The notes under the pieces were generated by a model. The model was not told where the DNA came from and searched no databases. It saw nothing but the letters and a program-made list of their open reading frames with translations. The translations under genes were made by a program, and so were the position numbers. A stretch of DNA of 51,313 nt from Dactylosporangium sp. (GTDB taxonomy: Bacteria > Actinomycetota > Actinomycetes > Mycobacteriales > Micromonosporaceae): NCBI GenBank assembly GCA_013041765.1, contig JABDRL010000348.1, forward strand, positions 1-51,313. Direction: 5' to 3'. The number at the start of each line of letters is the position of its first letter. Positions within the stretch are counted from its first letter, which is position 1. This document shows, piece after piece, positions 34,097 to 43,021 of this stretch.

Positions 34097-36916
34097 TCAG
34101 GCCGGTGGCTCTCCCGAGGAGGTCTTCTTGGTGGACGCCTTCTTGGTGGACGCCTTCTTCGCCGGGGTCTTCCTGGCCCGTGCGGTCGTGGTCCCCGTCG
34201 CGCTGGCCGAGGTAGCGGCCTTCTTCTTCGGCGCGGCCTTCTTCGGCGCGGGTTTCGTCTCGGCGTTCGCGCCCGACGCGGCGTTCGCGCCCGACGCGGC
34301 CTTCTTCGCGGCCTTCTTCGCGGCCTTGCGCGCCGGCCGCTTGGCGGGACCGTTGGCGCGCTTCTCCGAGAGCATCTCGCTGGCCTGCTCCAGGGTCAGT
34401 CCGTCAACGGTCTGCCCCCGTCGCAGTGAAACGTTCGTTTCGCCGTCGGTGACGTACGGCCCGAACCGTCCGTCCTTGACCACGAGCGGGCGCTCCGTCG
34501 CCGGATCCGCCCCGAGCTCCCGCAGCGGCGGCGCGGCCTGCCTCCGACCCCGGGTCTTCGGCGCCGCCAGCAACGCCAGGGCAGCCTTGAGGTCGACGGT
34601 GAAGAGTTCCTCTTCGCTGGCGAGGGAACGGTAGTCGTCGCCCCGCTTGACGTACGGCCCGTAGCGTCCCGCCGCCGCGAACACCTCGGCGCCGTCCGGG
34701 TCGACCCCGACCAGGCGGGGCAGGGTCAGCAGGAGCAGGGCCCCATCCAGCGTCAGGGAGTCCGGCTGCTGCGAGCGCAGCAGGGACGCCTTCCGCTCGC
34801 CGCTGGCGACGTAGGGACCGTACCGGCCGGACTTGAGCAGCACCGGCTCGCCGGTCGAGGGGTCCTCGCCCAGCTTCCGCTCGCCGCCCCCGCTGAGGAA
34901 CAGCTCCTGGATCTTGTCGGGCGTCAGCTCGTCCGGGGCAATCGCGTCCGGCAGCGAGACCCGGTCGCCCTCATCGCCACCGCGTTGCAGGTACGGCCCA
35001 TACCGGCCGACCCGGACGACGACCTCGTCCGTCAGCGGGATCGAGTTCACCCCACGAGCATCGATCTCGCCAAGGCGCTCGGTCACCAGGCGCTTCAGAC
35101 CGCCTTCCCGCGCGACGGAGCCCTCCTGACCGACCTGGCCGCCGAAGTAGAACGATCGAAGGAAATCCACGGCGGCCGCGTCGCCCCCGGCGATCTCGTC
35201 GAGTTCGTTCTCCATCGTCGCGGTGAACTGGTAGTCGACCAGCCGGGGGAAGTACCGCTCCAGCAGGCCGACAACGGCGAACGCGAGAAACGACGGGATC
35301 AGCGCCTGGGAGCGCTTGGCGGCGTACCCGCGATCCTGGATGGTCTGGAGGATCGACGCGTAGGTCGAGGGCCGGCCGATCCCCAGTTCCTCCAGCGCCT
35401 TGACCAGCGAGGCTTCGGTGTACCGCGGCGGAGGCTGCGTCGTGTGACCGGTGGCCTCAACCTTGCGCTCGGTCAGGCTCTGCCCCTTGGCCAGCGCCGG
35501 CAGGCGCCGCTCCGCGTCCTCGGCCTCAGCGGTCTCGTCATCGCTGGACTCGACGTACGCCCTGAGGAACCCGGGATCGGTGATGGTCTTTCCGGTGGCC
35601 CCGAAATCACACGCCTCACCCGCCGTCGAAGCGGCCCGCACCCGCACGGAGACCGACACGCCGACCGCGTCGGTCATCTGCGAGGCGATGGTCCGGCGCC
35701 AGATCAGCTCGTAGAGCTTGAGTTCCTCGGGCGACAGCTCCGAGGCGACCTCGGCCGGTGTCCGGAAGACGTCCCCAGCCGGCCGGATCGCCTCGTGGGC
35801 CTCCTGCGCATTCTTGACCCTGCCGGTGTACCGCCGGGGCTGGGGTGGCACGGACTGCGCCCCGTACAGGTCGCTGATCTGTGCCCGGGCCGTGGCGATG
35901 GCCGACTCGGAGAGATTGACCGAGTCAGTACGCATATAGGTGATATACCCATTTTCGTACAGCCGCTGTGCCGATCGCATGGTCTGAGCGGAGGAGTACC
36001 GCAGCTTGCGGGCGGCCTCCTGCTGGAGGGTGGAGGTGATGAACGGCGGATACGGCCGGCGCCGGTAGGGCTTTTCATCCACCCGGGTGACGGCGAACGG
36101 CTGTCCCTTCAGCCTGGCCGCCAGTCCCCGCGCCCCATCGCCATCCAGATGGACCACTCCGGCGGTAGGACGCACGGCCCCGGTCGCCGCGTCGAAGTCC
36201 TTGCCCGTGGCGATCCGGTCGCCGTCGAGCGCGACGAGGGTCGCGGTGAACGTCTTCGGGCCGTCCGCTGCCAGCGTCGCGACCACGTCCCAGTACTCGG
36301 CCGAGCGGAACCGCATCCGCTGCCGCTCGCGCTCCACCACGATCCGCGTCGCCACCGACTGGACCCGACCGGCCGAGAGCTTCGGCATGATCTTCTTCCA
36401 CAGCACGGCGGAGACGTCGAAGCCGTAAAGCCGGTCCAGGATCCGTCGCGCCTCCTGGGCATCGACCAATGCCTGGTTGATGCCTCGGGGATTGGCCACG
36501 GCCGCCTGGATCGCAGACTGGGTGATCTCGTGAAACACCATGCGCTTCACTGGGACCTTGGGCCGCAGCGTCTCGTACAGGTGCCAGGCGATCGCCTCGC
36601 CCTCGCGGTCCTCATCTGTCGCGAGGTACAGCTCACCGGCTTCCTTGAGCAACGCCTTCAACCGGGTGATCTGCTTGCGGCGATCCGGGGTGATCACATA
36701 GACGGGTGCGAAGTCCTCCTCAACGTTCACCCCGAGGTATGCCCACGGCCTCTTCTTCAACTCGTCGGGCATGTCCTTGGCGCCAGCCGGCAGGTCACGC
36801 ACATGGCCGAGGCTTGCCTCCACGACGTACTGCGGGCCCAGATAGCCCGAGATCGTCTTGGCCTTCGCCGGAGATTCGACGATGACCAGCCTGATGTCGT
36901 TGGTGGCTTTCGGCAC
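34097..36916 (-). CDS. topA: DNA topoisomerase I
   Basis: A 939-residue type IA topoisomerase that relaxes negative supercoils. The Toprim domain starts LVIVESPAKAKTISGYLG, with the metal-binding ATDEDREGEAIAWHL. The catalytic Tyr is in ITYMRTDSVNLSE. RPSTYASILQTIQDRGY lies in the core. The C-terminal part has about four repeated GPYV/RYGPYV-type topo repeats in place of the E. coli zinc fingers, ending in a Lys/Ala-rich tail of about 80 residues with duplications such as ASGANAASGANA. This tail binds DNA and speeds strand passage in mycobacteria and Streptomyces. The GTG at 36916 follows GGGGAG at 4 nt; an ATG at 36943 is also in frame. Confidence 0.98.
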   Translation of the reverse strand: MPKATNDIRLVIVESPAKAKTISGYLGPQYVVEASLGHVRDLPAGAKDMPDELKKRPWAYLGVNVEEDFAPVYVITPDRRKQITRLKALLKEAGELYLATDEDREGEAIAWHLYETLRPKVPVKRMVFHEITQSAIQAAVANPRGINQALVDAQEARRILDRLYGFDVSAVLWKKIMPKLSAGRVQSVATRIVVERERQRMRFRSAEYWDVVATLAADGPKTFTATLVALDGDRIATGKDFDAATGAVRPTAGVVHLDGDGARGLAARLKGQPFAVTRVDEKPYRRRPYPPFITSTLQQEAARKLRYSSAQTMRSAQRLYENGYITYMRTDSVNLSESAIATARAQISDLYGAQSVPPQPRRYTGRVKNAQEAHEAIRPAGDVFRTPAEVASELSPEELKLYELIWRRTIASQMTDAVGVSVSVRVRAASTAGEACDFGATGKTITDPGFLRAYVESSDDETAEAEDAERRLPALAKGQSLTERKVEATGHTTQPPPRYTEASLVKALEELGIGRPSTYASILQTIQDRGYAAKRSQALIPSFLAFAVVGLLERYFPRLVDYQFTATMENELDEIAGGDAAAVDFLRSFYFGGQVGQEGSVAREGGLKRLVTERLGEIDARGVNSIPLTDEVVVRVGRYGPYLQRGGDEGDRVSLPDAIAPDELTPDKIQELFLSGGGERKLGEDPSTGEPVLLKSGRYGPYVASGERKASLLRSQQPDSLTLDGALLLLTLPRLVGVDPDGAEVFAAAGRYGPYVKRGDDYRSLASEEELFTVDLKAALALLAAPKTRGRRQAAPPLRELGADPATERPLVVKDGRFGPYVTDGETNVSLRRGQTVDGLTLEQASEMLSEKRANGPAKRPARKAAKKAAKKAASGANAASGANAETKPAPKKAAPKKKAATSASATGTTTARARKTPAKKASTKKASTKKTSSGEPPA
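34263..34298. repeat. Tandem 18-bp repeat in the topA tail
   Basis: GCGTTCGCGCCCGACGCG occurs twice in direct succession (34263-34280, 34281-34298), encoding two copies of ASGANA. Twelve-base repeats of CTTCTTCGCGGC follow at 34301-34324, and a 15-base near repeat lies at 34131-34160. All keep the reading frame. Confidence 0.9.
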
Positions 36917-37040
36917 GGCACTCCCCAATCCGATACCCCGCATCGCGGTTGGCAGATGTCTAAGGTAACGCTTTGCTCACACGGCGAGTTTCGACACCGT
37001 ACCGCGATCGGCGGTTCCTCCTCGCCCCGCCCCAGGATGC

Positions 37041-37640
37041 TCACTGTGGCCAGCTGTCCGCGGGCGCGCCTCCCGGTGCCTCCCCGACCAGCTCAACGAG
37101 CCTGGAAATCCGGCGTCGACCGGCGATCCGGTACGCGGGCCCACCGGCGCCCTGCCCCAGCAGCACCGCCGGCAGACCCGCCGCGGCCAGGGCCTTTCCG
37201 ACAATCTTCCAGGCCGCCTCGCCGTCGCCCGATCCCAGCCGCAGGCCGTAGGCCCGGGCGTTCTCGACCGTCCCGGCCGCGGCGGCCCACAGACGCAACC
37301 GTTGCCCATCGAGCGTGAAACCTTTCGGAACGGCCTTGAGCGCTCCGCGCAACCACCGGACCCCCAGGGGCGCGAGGGCACTGGCGTAGGCCGTCCGAAC
37401 TCCGAAATGCCCCTCGGCCGTCGCCGGCTCGCAGCCGGCGGCGAGTCCTCGCGACCGAAACTCCTCCAGCAGGGCCATCACCCGCCAGCGCTCGCTCACC
37501 ACGACGGAGACCCGCGCCGTGCCACCCATCCGGGTCACCTGGCCGGGACCGGCCAGGAGCCCCTCAAGGTCGGACGGCGCCGACGCTGTCGCCTCGACCC
37601 CGAACAGCGACAGTTGCCGCCCCTGGGGTGTTACTGGCAC
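37041..37640 (-). CDS. Conserved protein of unknown function upstream of topA
   Basis: A 199-residue soluble protein with no signal or membrane segment. It opens PVTPQGRQLSLFGVEA and has VTRMGGTARVSVVV, FGVRTAYASAL and AGRRRISRLVELVG. I recognise this family as a regular neighbour of topA in actinobacteria with no known function. The beta-rich central part, with the repeated pattern of Arg and Gly, might suit nucleic-acid binding; this is a guess. The GTG at 37640 overlaps the upstream gene by 10 nt, so the two are probably co-translated and then followed by topA with a gap of 124 nt. Confidence 0.72.
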   Translation of the reverse strand: MPVTPQGRQLSLFGVEATASAPSDLEGLLAGPGQVTRMGGTARVSVVVSERWRVMALLEEFRSRGLAAGCEPATAEGHFGVRTAYASALAPLGVRWLRGALKAVPKGFTLDGQRLRLWAAAAGTVENARAYGLRLGSGDGEAAWKIVGKALAAAGLPAVLLGQGAGGPAYRIAGRRRISRLVELVGEAPGGAPADSWPQ

Positions 37641-38206
37641 TCCGGCACCTCGTCAAATGAGCGCCGCAACGGCTCCGGACCCACGGCGGAGATGTCGAGT
37701 TCGCTCGCCCCGTACTCCTCGTTCAGGGTCACAAACGCAGCGGAGACCCCATCGTAGAACGTCGCGGCCTCGACCGTTGGCAACTGGCCAACAGCGGTCT
37801 TGGCGTGCCCGTATGCGTCCCTTGCGCTGGTCAGCGCCGTTGCGAACTGTCGCGCGACGGCCGCTCCCTGGTCCACGTCAGGCACGCCCGCATCGGCGAC
37901 CCGGGTCCTGGCCCGCTCGCTGGCCTCCTCCGCCCCGGCGAGCAGGGTGGTCAGCGTCCGCTTGGTCTCGGCGGGCGTTCCGGTCCCGGTGATCTCCTGC
38001 TGCGCGGCGGCGGTCAGGTCCGCGACCCGGGTTCGCCACGGCGTCAGCGCGGTACAGACCGCCTTCGCCCAGGTCTTCGGTGGAACGGTCGGCTTGTCCC
38101 GGCCCAGCAGCAGCCAGCCCGCGACGAGCGCGCAGACGAGACCGATGGCGACCAGCCCGATCGAGAACGGAGACGCCCCTATCCTGGCTCCTGACCTGGT
38201 TCGCAT
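37631..38206 (-). CDS. Small membrane protein of unknown function
   Basis: A 191-residue protein with one N-terminal membrane anchor (about residues 14-36, SIGLVAIGLVCALVAGWLLL) and a helical extracytoplasmic part. Repeated Ala/Thr-rich heptad-like stretches (VADLTAAAQQEITG, LLAGAEEASERARTRV) suggest coiled coil. Cys is present in KAVCTAL and at the C-terminus. The ATG at 38204-38206 is the first codon after TACGCT at 7 nt, so the mRNA is probably leaderless; an in-frame start at 38257 lies upstream of that box and is not used. The gene overlaps its downstream neighbour by 10 nt. Confidence 0.75.
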   Translation of the reverse strand: MRTRSGARIGASPFSIGLVAIGLVCALVAGWLLLGRDKPTVPPKTWAKAVCTALTPWRTRVADLTAAAQQEITGTGTPAETKRTLTTLLAGAEEASERARTRVADAGVPDVDQGAAVARQFATALTSARDAYGHAKTAVGQLPTVEAATFYDGVSAAFVTLNEEYGASELDISAVGPEPLRRSFDEVPECQ

Positions 38207-38213
38207 GGGTTGC

Positions 38214-38219
38214 AGCGTA
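38214..38219 (-). promoter_or_regulatory. -10 box of a leaderless promoter
   Basis: TACGCT on the minus strand, 7 nt (GCAACCC) before the ATG at 38206. Confidence 0.55.
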
Positions 38220-38305
38220 GAACGCCCCTGGTGGAGCACCTTGCGAAGGGGAAGCACTTTCTCGCCCCAACGCCTCCCGGTTCCGACAACGCGATGCCCA
38301 TGGCG

Positions 38306-38347
38306 AGGGGGAAGGGCCCCGGCCCAGCGGCCGGGATCCTTCCCCCT
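38306..38347 (-). terminator. Terminator of hppA
   Basis: A long GC-rich hairpin: AGGGGGAAGG pairs with CCTTCCCCCT at the ends, and CCCGGCC pairs with GGCCGGG inside, around a GCTG-type loop. It starts 13 nt past the hppA stop codon. There is no U tract. Confidence 0.75.
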
Positions 38348-38359
38348 GTCGAGCAGAAA

Positions 38360-40675
38360 TCAGGCGCCGGCCTTCGCCATCTCCGGCGTGGACGAGGTGT
38401 CCCCGCTGTCGGAGATGGCCATCGGCTTGCGCTTGCTGATCACCACGGCGACAACGATCGCCGCTGTGGCGACGCCCGCGATGCCAGCCCGCAGTGGGGT
38501 GTTGGCGTCCGTGCCCTCGCTGTAGAGCACCACGGCCGGCGCGATCAGCAGCGCCACCAGGTTCATCACCTTGAGCAGCGGGTTGATCGCCGGGCCGGCG
38601 GTGTCCTTGAACGGATCGCCGACGGTGTCGCCGATGACGGTGGCCGAGTGTGCCTGCGAGCCCTTGCCGCCGTGCGCCCCGTCCTCGACCATCTTCTTGG
38701 CGTTGTCCCACGCGCCACCGGAGTTGGCCAGGAAGAGCGCCATCAGGGTGCCGGAACCGATGGCCCCGGCGAGGTAGGCGGCGAGCGGGCCGACGCCGAG
38801 GCCGAAGCCGACGGCGATCGGGGCCAGCACCGCGAGCAGACCGGGGGTCATCAGCTCACGCTGGGCGTCGCGGGTGCAGATGTCGACGACCTTGCCGTAC
38901 TCCGGCCGCTGGCTGCCGTCCATGATGCCGGGCAGCTCCCGGAACTGCCGGCGGACCTCGTAGACGACCGCACCGGCCGACCGGGAGACCGCGTTGACGG
39001 CCAGCCCGGAGAACAGGAACACGACCGCCGCGCCGATGAGCAGACCGACGATGTTGGCCGGGTTGGCGATGGTCAGGAAGGAGTCGATCTCCTTGGTGAC
39101 CTCGGCATCCTTCAGCGCTTCCTGCATGGTGTTGGTGTACGAGCCGAACAGTGCGGTCGCGGCAAGCACCGCGGTGGCAATCGCGATGCCCTTGGTGATC
39201 GCCTTGGTGGTGTTGCCCACCGCGTCGAGATCGGTCAGCGTCCTGGCGCCCACCTCGTCGATGTCGCCGGACATCTCCGCGATGCCCTGGGCGTTGTCGC
39301 TGATCGGGCCGAAGGTGTCCATGGCGACGATCACGCCGACCGTGGTGAGCAGGCCGGTGCCCGCCAGCGCCACGGCGAACAGCGACAGGGTGATCGAGCT
39401 ACCGCCGAGCAGGAAGGCGCCGTAGACGCCGGCCCCGATGACGATCGCCGAGTACACGGCCGATTCGAAGCCGACGCTGATGCCGGCGAGAACGACCGTC
39501 GCCGCACCGGTGAGGGCCGACTTGCCGATGTCCTGCACCGGCCGGCGGCCGGTCTCGGTGAAGTATCCGGTCAGGGCCTGGATCACCGCGGCCAGCACGA
39601 TACCGATGATCACTGCGAAGAGCGCGACGACCTGCGGGTTGCGGTCCGAGTCAAGGTGCGGGCCGCCCAGCTCCGCGAAGCTCGACGGCAGGTACGCGAA
39701 CGCCGCGACGCCGACCATGACAGCGGAGATCACCGCAGAGATGTAGAACGCCCGGTTGATCGCGGTCAGGCCGGACCGGTCCGAGTCACGCAGCCGGGTG
39801 ATGAACACGCCGATGATCGCGGTGATGACTCCGATGGTGGGAACGATCAGCGGGAAGACCAGGCCCTCGTTGCCGAACGCCGCCTTGCCCAGGATCAGTG
39901 CGGCGACCAGCGTCACGGCGTAGGACTCGAACAGGTCGGCCGCCATGCCGGCGCAGTCGCCGACGTTGTCGCCAACGTTGTCCGCGATGGTCGCGGCGTT
40001 GCGCGGGTCGTCTTCCGGGATGTTCTGCTCGACCTTGCCGACCAGGTCCGCACCGACGTCGGCGGCCTTGGTGAAGATACCGCCACCGACCCGCATGAAC
40101 ATCGCCAGCAGCGCCGCGCCGAAGCCGAAGCCCTCCAGCACGGTCGGGGCGTCGCCCTTGTAGATCAGGACGACCGCCGCCGCGCCGAACAGGCCGAGGC
40201 CAACCGTGAGGAAGCCCACAACGCCGCCGGTCCGGAACGCGATCTGCATCGCGCCCTTCCGGTTCCCGTCACGAGCCGCCGCGGCGACCCGCACGTTGAC
40301 CCGGGTGGCAAGGCCCATTCCGGCCCACCCGATAAACGCGGAGAAGCCCGCGCCGACCAGGAAGAACACCGACCGGCCAATCTTGACGTTGGTTCCGCCC
40401 TCGTTCACCGGCAGCAGGAACAGCAGGACAACGGCGATGATGACGAAGATGCCCAGCGTGCGGAACTGGCGCATCAGGTACGCTGTGGCACCTTCCTGCA
40501 CCGCCGCGGCGATCTCCTGCATCTTGGTGGTGCCTCTGCCGGTTGCGAGAACGGCCTTGAACAGGCCGAACGCGAACCCCAGCGCCACGAGTGCGATCAC
40601 TGCGGCAACGATGACATAGGTTGTGTTGTTACCGGCAAGGGACAGCTCACCTTCGGCGAGCAAACTCCCGGGCAT
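38360..40675 (-). CDS. hppA: Membrane-bound proton-translocating pyrophosphatase, K+-independent type
   Basis: A 771-residue pump with about 16 transmembrane helices that hydrolyses PPi and moves H+ across the membrane. The three acidic motifs that bind Mg-PPi are seen: FTKAADVGADLVGKVEQ, IADNVGDNVGDCAGMAADLF and, toward the end, NAKKMVEDG with GDTVGDPFKD. The signature GNTTKA has Lys where K+-dependent pumps have Ala, which indicates the K+-independent H+ type. AGGAGG lies 7 nt before the ATG. TACAGT about 140 nt upstream is a possible -10. It stands apart from its neighbours and ends with a strong hairpin. The PPi made by the nearby biosynthetic enzymes could be a substrate. Confidence 0.97.
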   Translation of the reverse strand: MPGSLLAEGELSLAGNNTTYVIVAAVIALVALGFAFGLFKAVLATGRGTTKMQEIAAAVQEGATAYLMRQFRTLGIFVIIAVVLLFLLPVNEGGTNVKIGRSVFFLVGAGFSAFIGWAGMGLATRVNVRVAAAARDGNRKGAMQIAFRTGGVVGFLTVGLGLFGAAAVVLIYKGDAPTVLEGFGFGAALLAMFMRVGGGIFTKAADVGADLVGKVEQNIPEDDPRNAATIADNVGDNVGDCAGMAADLFESYAVTLVAALILGKAAFGNEGLVFPLIVPTIGVITAIIGVFITRLRDSDRSGLTAINRAFYISAVISAVMVGVAAFAYLPSSFAELGGPHLDSDRNPQVVALFAVIIGIVLAAVIQALTGYFTETGRRPVQDIGKSALTGAATVVLAGISVGFESAVYSAIVIGAGVYGAFLLGGSSITLSLFAVALAGTGLLTTVGVIVAMDTFGPISDNAQGIAEMSGDIDEVGARTLTDLDAVGNTTKAITKGIAIATAVLAATALFGSYTNTMQEALKDAEVTKEIDSFLTIANPANIVGLLIGAAVVFLFSGLAVNAVSRSAGAVVYEVRRQFRELPGIMDGSQRPEYGKVVDICTRDAQRELMTPGLLAVLAPIAVGFGLGVGPLAAYLAGAIGSGTLMALFLANSGGAWDNAKKMVEDGAHGGKGSQAHSATVIGDTVGDPFKDTAGPAINPLLKVMNLVALLIAPAVVLYSEGTDANTPLRAGIAGVATAAIVVAVVISKRKPMAISDSGDTSSTPEMAKAGA

Positions 40676-40941
40676 GTCTTGTCCTCCTGTACCGAAAAAT
40701 GGTCACGCCGAGGCCGTCCGGCCACCGGCGAATCTTGACGAGATGATCTCAACGCCTACGATCGACACGGCAGGTAACGTCAGGGCGGCAACGACGCCGG
40801 GGGTACTGTAGCGACCCGCTGCCGAGCCAATACAACCGAGAAGGCCCACTCTGCCTGGTCGGAGGGACTGCCGGGGTGTTCTACGCCACTTCTTGGACGT
40901 CCATGACCATGAAAGTGCCGCTGACCCATCGAATTGTCGGG

Positions 40942-41460
40942 CTATTTCGCCCGGTTCGGTGACCACTGGTCATCATCGGGGGCTTTCATCCGCATAAGCG
41001 GCCAGGACATGCGCACCTCCGTCCCGACGCCGCCGGGCACCGACGCAACTTCCAAGTCGTCGACCAGTCCCGCGAGTAGCGCCAGGCCCATCCTGGCGAC
41101 AACAGCTTCCTCTGCGAGCAGGTCAGGGGTTCTCGGTGCTTGCGGGGGGGACTCGGCGAGAAAATCGTCTGGATTCTTGGGGTCCGCCGCGCGGGCCTCC
41201 GTGCCCGCGGCGTGGTCGGTCACATGAACGGTGAACCGGTCGTCGTCGGTCATCACCACATCAACGAGTTGGCTGAGGCCCACGGACCGGTGCAGCGCCA
41301 CCGCCCGGGAGCACGCTTCCCCGATCGCGAGTCGGATCTCCTCCAGCAGGTCCTCGGCGACACCGGCCCGACGTGCCGTCGCAACCCCTACGAGACGGGC
41401 GGTACGCACGTGGGCCGGCGCGGGAGAGAAGGACAGCCGCACCGTCGGCATGCGACTCAC
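40942..41460 (-). CDS. Anti-sigma-type histidine-kinase-like ATPase
   Basis: A 172-residue GHKL-fold protein of the RsbW/SpoIIAB group. The N box is [18 protein letters not shown] (about residues 40-58). A later [11 protein letters not shown] strand completes the ATPase fold. The G1/G2 region is modified and has an extra Pro-rich loop ([19 protein letters not shown]), so kinase activity cannot be assumed. GTG at 41458-41460 overlaps the stop of bldG by 4 nt. In Streptomyces the gene following bldG (apgA) encodes the partner anti-sigma factor; this gene is in the same position and is its likely counterpart. It probably holds a sigma factor or BldG, depending on phosphorylation. Confidence 0.88.
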   Translation of the reverse strand: MSRMPTVRLSFSPAPAHVRTARLVGVATARRAGVAEDLLEEIRLAIGEACSRAVALHRSVGLSQLVDVVMTDDDRFTVHVTDHAAGTEARAADPKNPDDFLAESPPQAPRTPDLLAEEAVVARMGLALLAGLVDDLEVASVPGGVGTEVRMSWPLMRMKAPDDDQWSPNRAK

Positions 41461-41819
41461 GCCGATGTGTCGTTGTCAGTGCCCGTCGCCGCCGTGGCGG
41501 CCTCGACCGTGTTGTACAGCGAAAAGACTCGGTCCAGTGCCGTGATTCGGAATACCTTGAGCAATCGCTCGTGTGGGCAGACAAGCCCGAGCGCCCCGCT
41601 GGCCGCACGCAGGCGCTTCAGGGCGCCGACCAGCACTCCGAGCCCGGTCGAGTCGAGGAATTCCACCCCGCTGAGATCCACGACCACACGCCGTGAGCCT
41701 TGCTCGAACAGATCGATCAGCCGCTCGCGTAGCCGGGGCGCGGTGTAGACATCAACCTCGCCACCGACCGTCAGCACCGTGCAGCCACCAGCGACGCGTG
41801 TCGACATCGACAGCTCCAT
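41457..41819 (-). CDS. bldG: BldG-type anti-anti-sigma factor
   Basis: A 120-residue STAS protein. It reads [12 protein letters not shown], then [16 protein letters not shown] and [19 protein letters not shown], with the phosphorylatable Ser in FLDSTG. The close match to Streptomyces BldG includes ICP-like [17 protein letters not shown]. BldG controls aerial growth, sporulation and antibiotic production by freeing sigma factors when unphosphorylated. The ATG at 41819 follows AGGAGG at 5 nt. The downstream anti-sigma gene overlaps it by 4 nt. A GGGGG run about 50 nt upstream in the leader is a conceivable target for a C-rich RNA loop. Between bldG and the tad operon the DEAD-box helicase often found there is missing. 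Confidence 0.93.
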   Translation of the reverse strand: MELSMSTRVAGGCTVLTVGGEVDVYTAPRLRERLIDLFEQGSRRVVVDLSGVEFLDSTGLGVLVGALKRLRAASGALGLVCPHERLLKVFRITALDRVFSLYNTVEAATAATGTDNDTSA

Positions 41820-42073
41820 GCGGACCTCCTGGGCAAGCTCCGAGCGACGCAACCCCACGCGCCGTCCCCCTTCCGCATCTAACCATTGACCGCCTGTAAC
41901 AGCGACGAATGCCACCCAAGAGATCACAACTCTCAACATCCTCAATATTCACCTGGGCCATTCCGCGCCGGACGTCACGCCCGCGATCCGGACCGAACGG
42001 CAGGCTCCAGCGAGGCTACATTCAAGATCCACCATACGGGCGCCCGAGCGGGGTGGTGGAGGCACGTCGAAGG

Positions 42074-42481
42074 TCAACGTCCCCGGATCGGCCCTGCCCG
42101 GGCCGTTGTCTCGGCACCGATCTCGATCCCGCTGGCCTCGGTTCGAACGGCGATGATCAGATCCAGGCCGTCCGACGAGCAGCGAACCAGCCGCGCGGCG
42201 TTCGCCTCCACGATCGACCCCGCGTGCGCGCATGCGCGGACCTCCCCCTCCGCCAGGCGTGCCGCGCCGGCGAGCGCCCCCAGGTCGGCCGCGGTCCTCG
42301 CCTGTTGCCGGGCAACCAGCACTCCGCTGGCAACGATCGCGGAAGCCCCGAACGACACCACAGACAGGCCGATCCCGAGCATCCAGATGGATGCCAGCCC
42401 GTCATCGGACGGCCGTCGGACGCCCCTCGGACGAATCCGGATCGTCCCCGCCGAGCGGATGGCAGCCGGGTCGCGGGTCAT
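42074..42481 (-). CDS. TadG/Rv3654c-like pseudopilin
   Basis: A 135-residue membrane protein of the helicase/secretion-neighbourhood TadE-like family. After a basic N-terminus comes DDGLASIWMLGIGLSVVSFGA, a prepilin-like start with Gly cleavage. It lacks the Glu at position +5 that is present in the flp and TadE genes of this operon. A second Arg/Ala segment leads to a Cys-containing C-terminal part (VRACAHAG and ARLVRCSSDG). It is the last gene of the operon. The start at 42481 overlaps the TadE stop by 4 nt. In mycobacteria Rv3654c, the counterpart, is predicted to be exported and has also been linked to host cell death. Confidence 0.8.
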   Translation of the reverse strand: MTRDPAAIRSAGTIRIRPRGVRRPSDDGLASIWMLGIGLSVVSFGASAIVASGVLVARQQARTAADLGALAGAARLAEGEVRACAHAGSIVEANAARLVRCSSDGLDLIIAVRTEASGIEIGAETTARAGPIRGR

Positions 42482-42819
42482 GTCGGAGGCTCCACCGCGG
42501 CAGCGGCGGAGCCCTCCACGACGAGCCCCGGCAGTCTCGGCCCGAACGGCTTGACCGGCGCCCGGATCGTCACCCGGACGACCCCGCCGTCAGTTCGCCG
42601 GGTCACGGTTGCGTTGTCCGGGGCGGCGAGCCGCGCGGCCGCCTCGGCAGAGTCGCCCCGGGCCTGAGCTAGTGCCGCATCGCGGGCGGCAGCACAGCAC
42701 CGCAGCTTCACCATGGTCCCGGCGACGCCGGTGATACCGAACATCAGCAGCAGCATCAGCGACGGCAGCGCGACGGCAAGTTCCGCGGTCACCGAACCGC
42801 GGTCGGTCCGGCGCATCAT
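42478..42819 (-). CDS. TadE-family minor pilin
   Basis: A 113-residue membrane protein. RRTDRGSVTAELAVALPSLMLL has prepilin-type cleavage after Gly with Glu at +5, then a hydrophobic helix. The remaining part is a small extracytoplasmic domain with two Cys in VKLRCCAAAR. TadE-type pseudopilins help build or anchor Flp pili. The ATG at 42817-42819 overlaps the Flp gene stop by 4 nt (ATGA). The prepilin peptidase gene is not seen near here. Confidence 0.84.
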   Translation of the reverse strand: MMRRTDRGSVTAELAVALPSLMLLLMFGITGVAGTMVKLRCCAAARDAALAQARGDSAEAAARLAAPDNATVTRRTDGGVVRVTIRAPVKPFGPRLPGLVVEGSAAAAVEPPT

Positions 42820-42983
42820 CCGAGTGCCCGCTCGAACATACCGATGAGAGCCTGCCGGACGGTGTCCGACGTCACCACTTTCAGCAGCAGCCCGGCGAAT
42901 GCGACGGCGGCAAGCGTGCCAACGGCGTATTCTGCGGTATTCATCCCGGCGTCACCTTTCAGGTGATGAGGAATGTTTAGCAT
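42816..42983 (-). CDS. Flp-type pilin (DUF4244)
   Basis: A 55-residue major pilin candidate. The prepilin cleavage and Glu+5 are visible in KGDAGMNTAEYAVGTLA, followed by a hydrophobic helix VAFAGLLLKVV. The C-terminus is short and basic/amphipathic (FERALG). The ATG at 42981-42983 is favoured over a TTG 18 nt upstream because GAGG precedes it. It is the only operon gene with a real gap upstream (38 nt after tadC); the gap is AT-rich. Pilins of this size assemble into thin Flp fibres exported by TadABC. Confidence 0.85.
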   Translation of the reverse strand: MLNIPHHLKGDAGMNTAEYAVGTLAAVAFAGLLLKVVTSDTVRQALIGMFERALG

Positions 42984-43021
42984 GGTATATACCTCTTTCA
43001 AGTTACAAAGACGTGCTCTTG

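Noticed and set aside
34985-37318. 777-codon open frame antisense to topA
   Set aside because: The opposite strand encodes complete topoisomerase I; the antisense product shows no domain.
38210-40738. 842-codon open frame antisense to hppA
   Set aside because: The opposite strand encodes a complete pyrophosphatase; the antisense product is His/Asp/Arg-rich noise.
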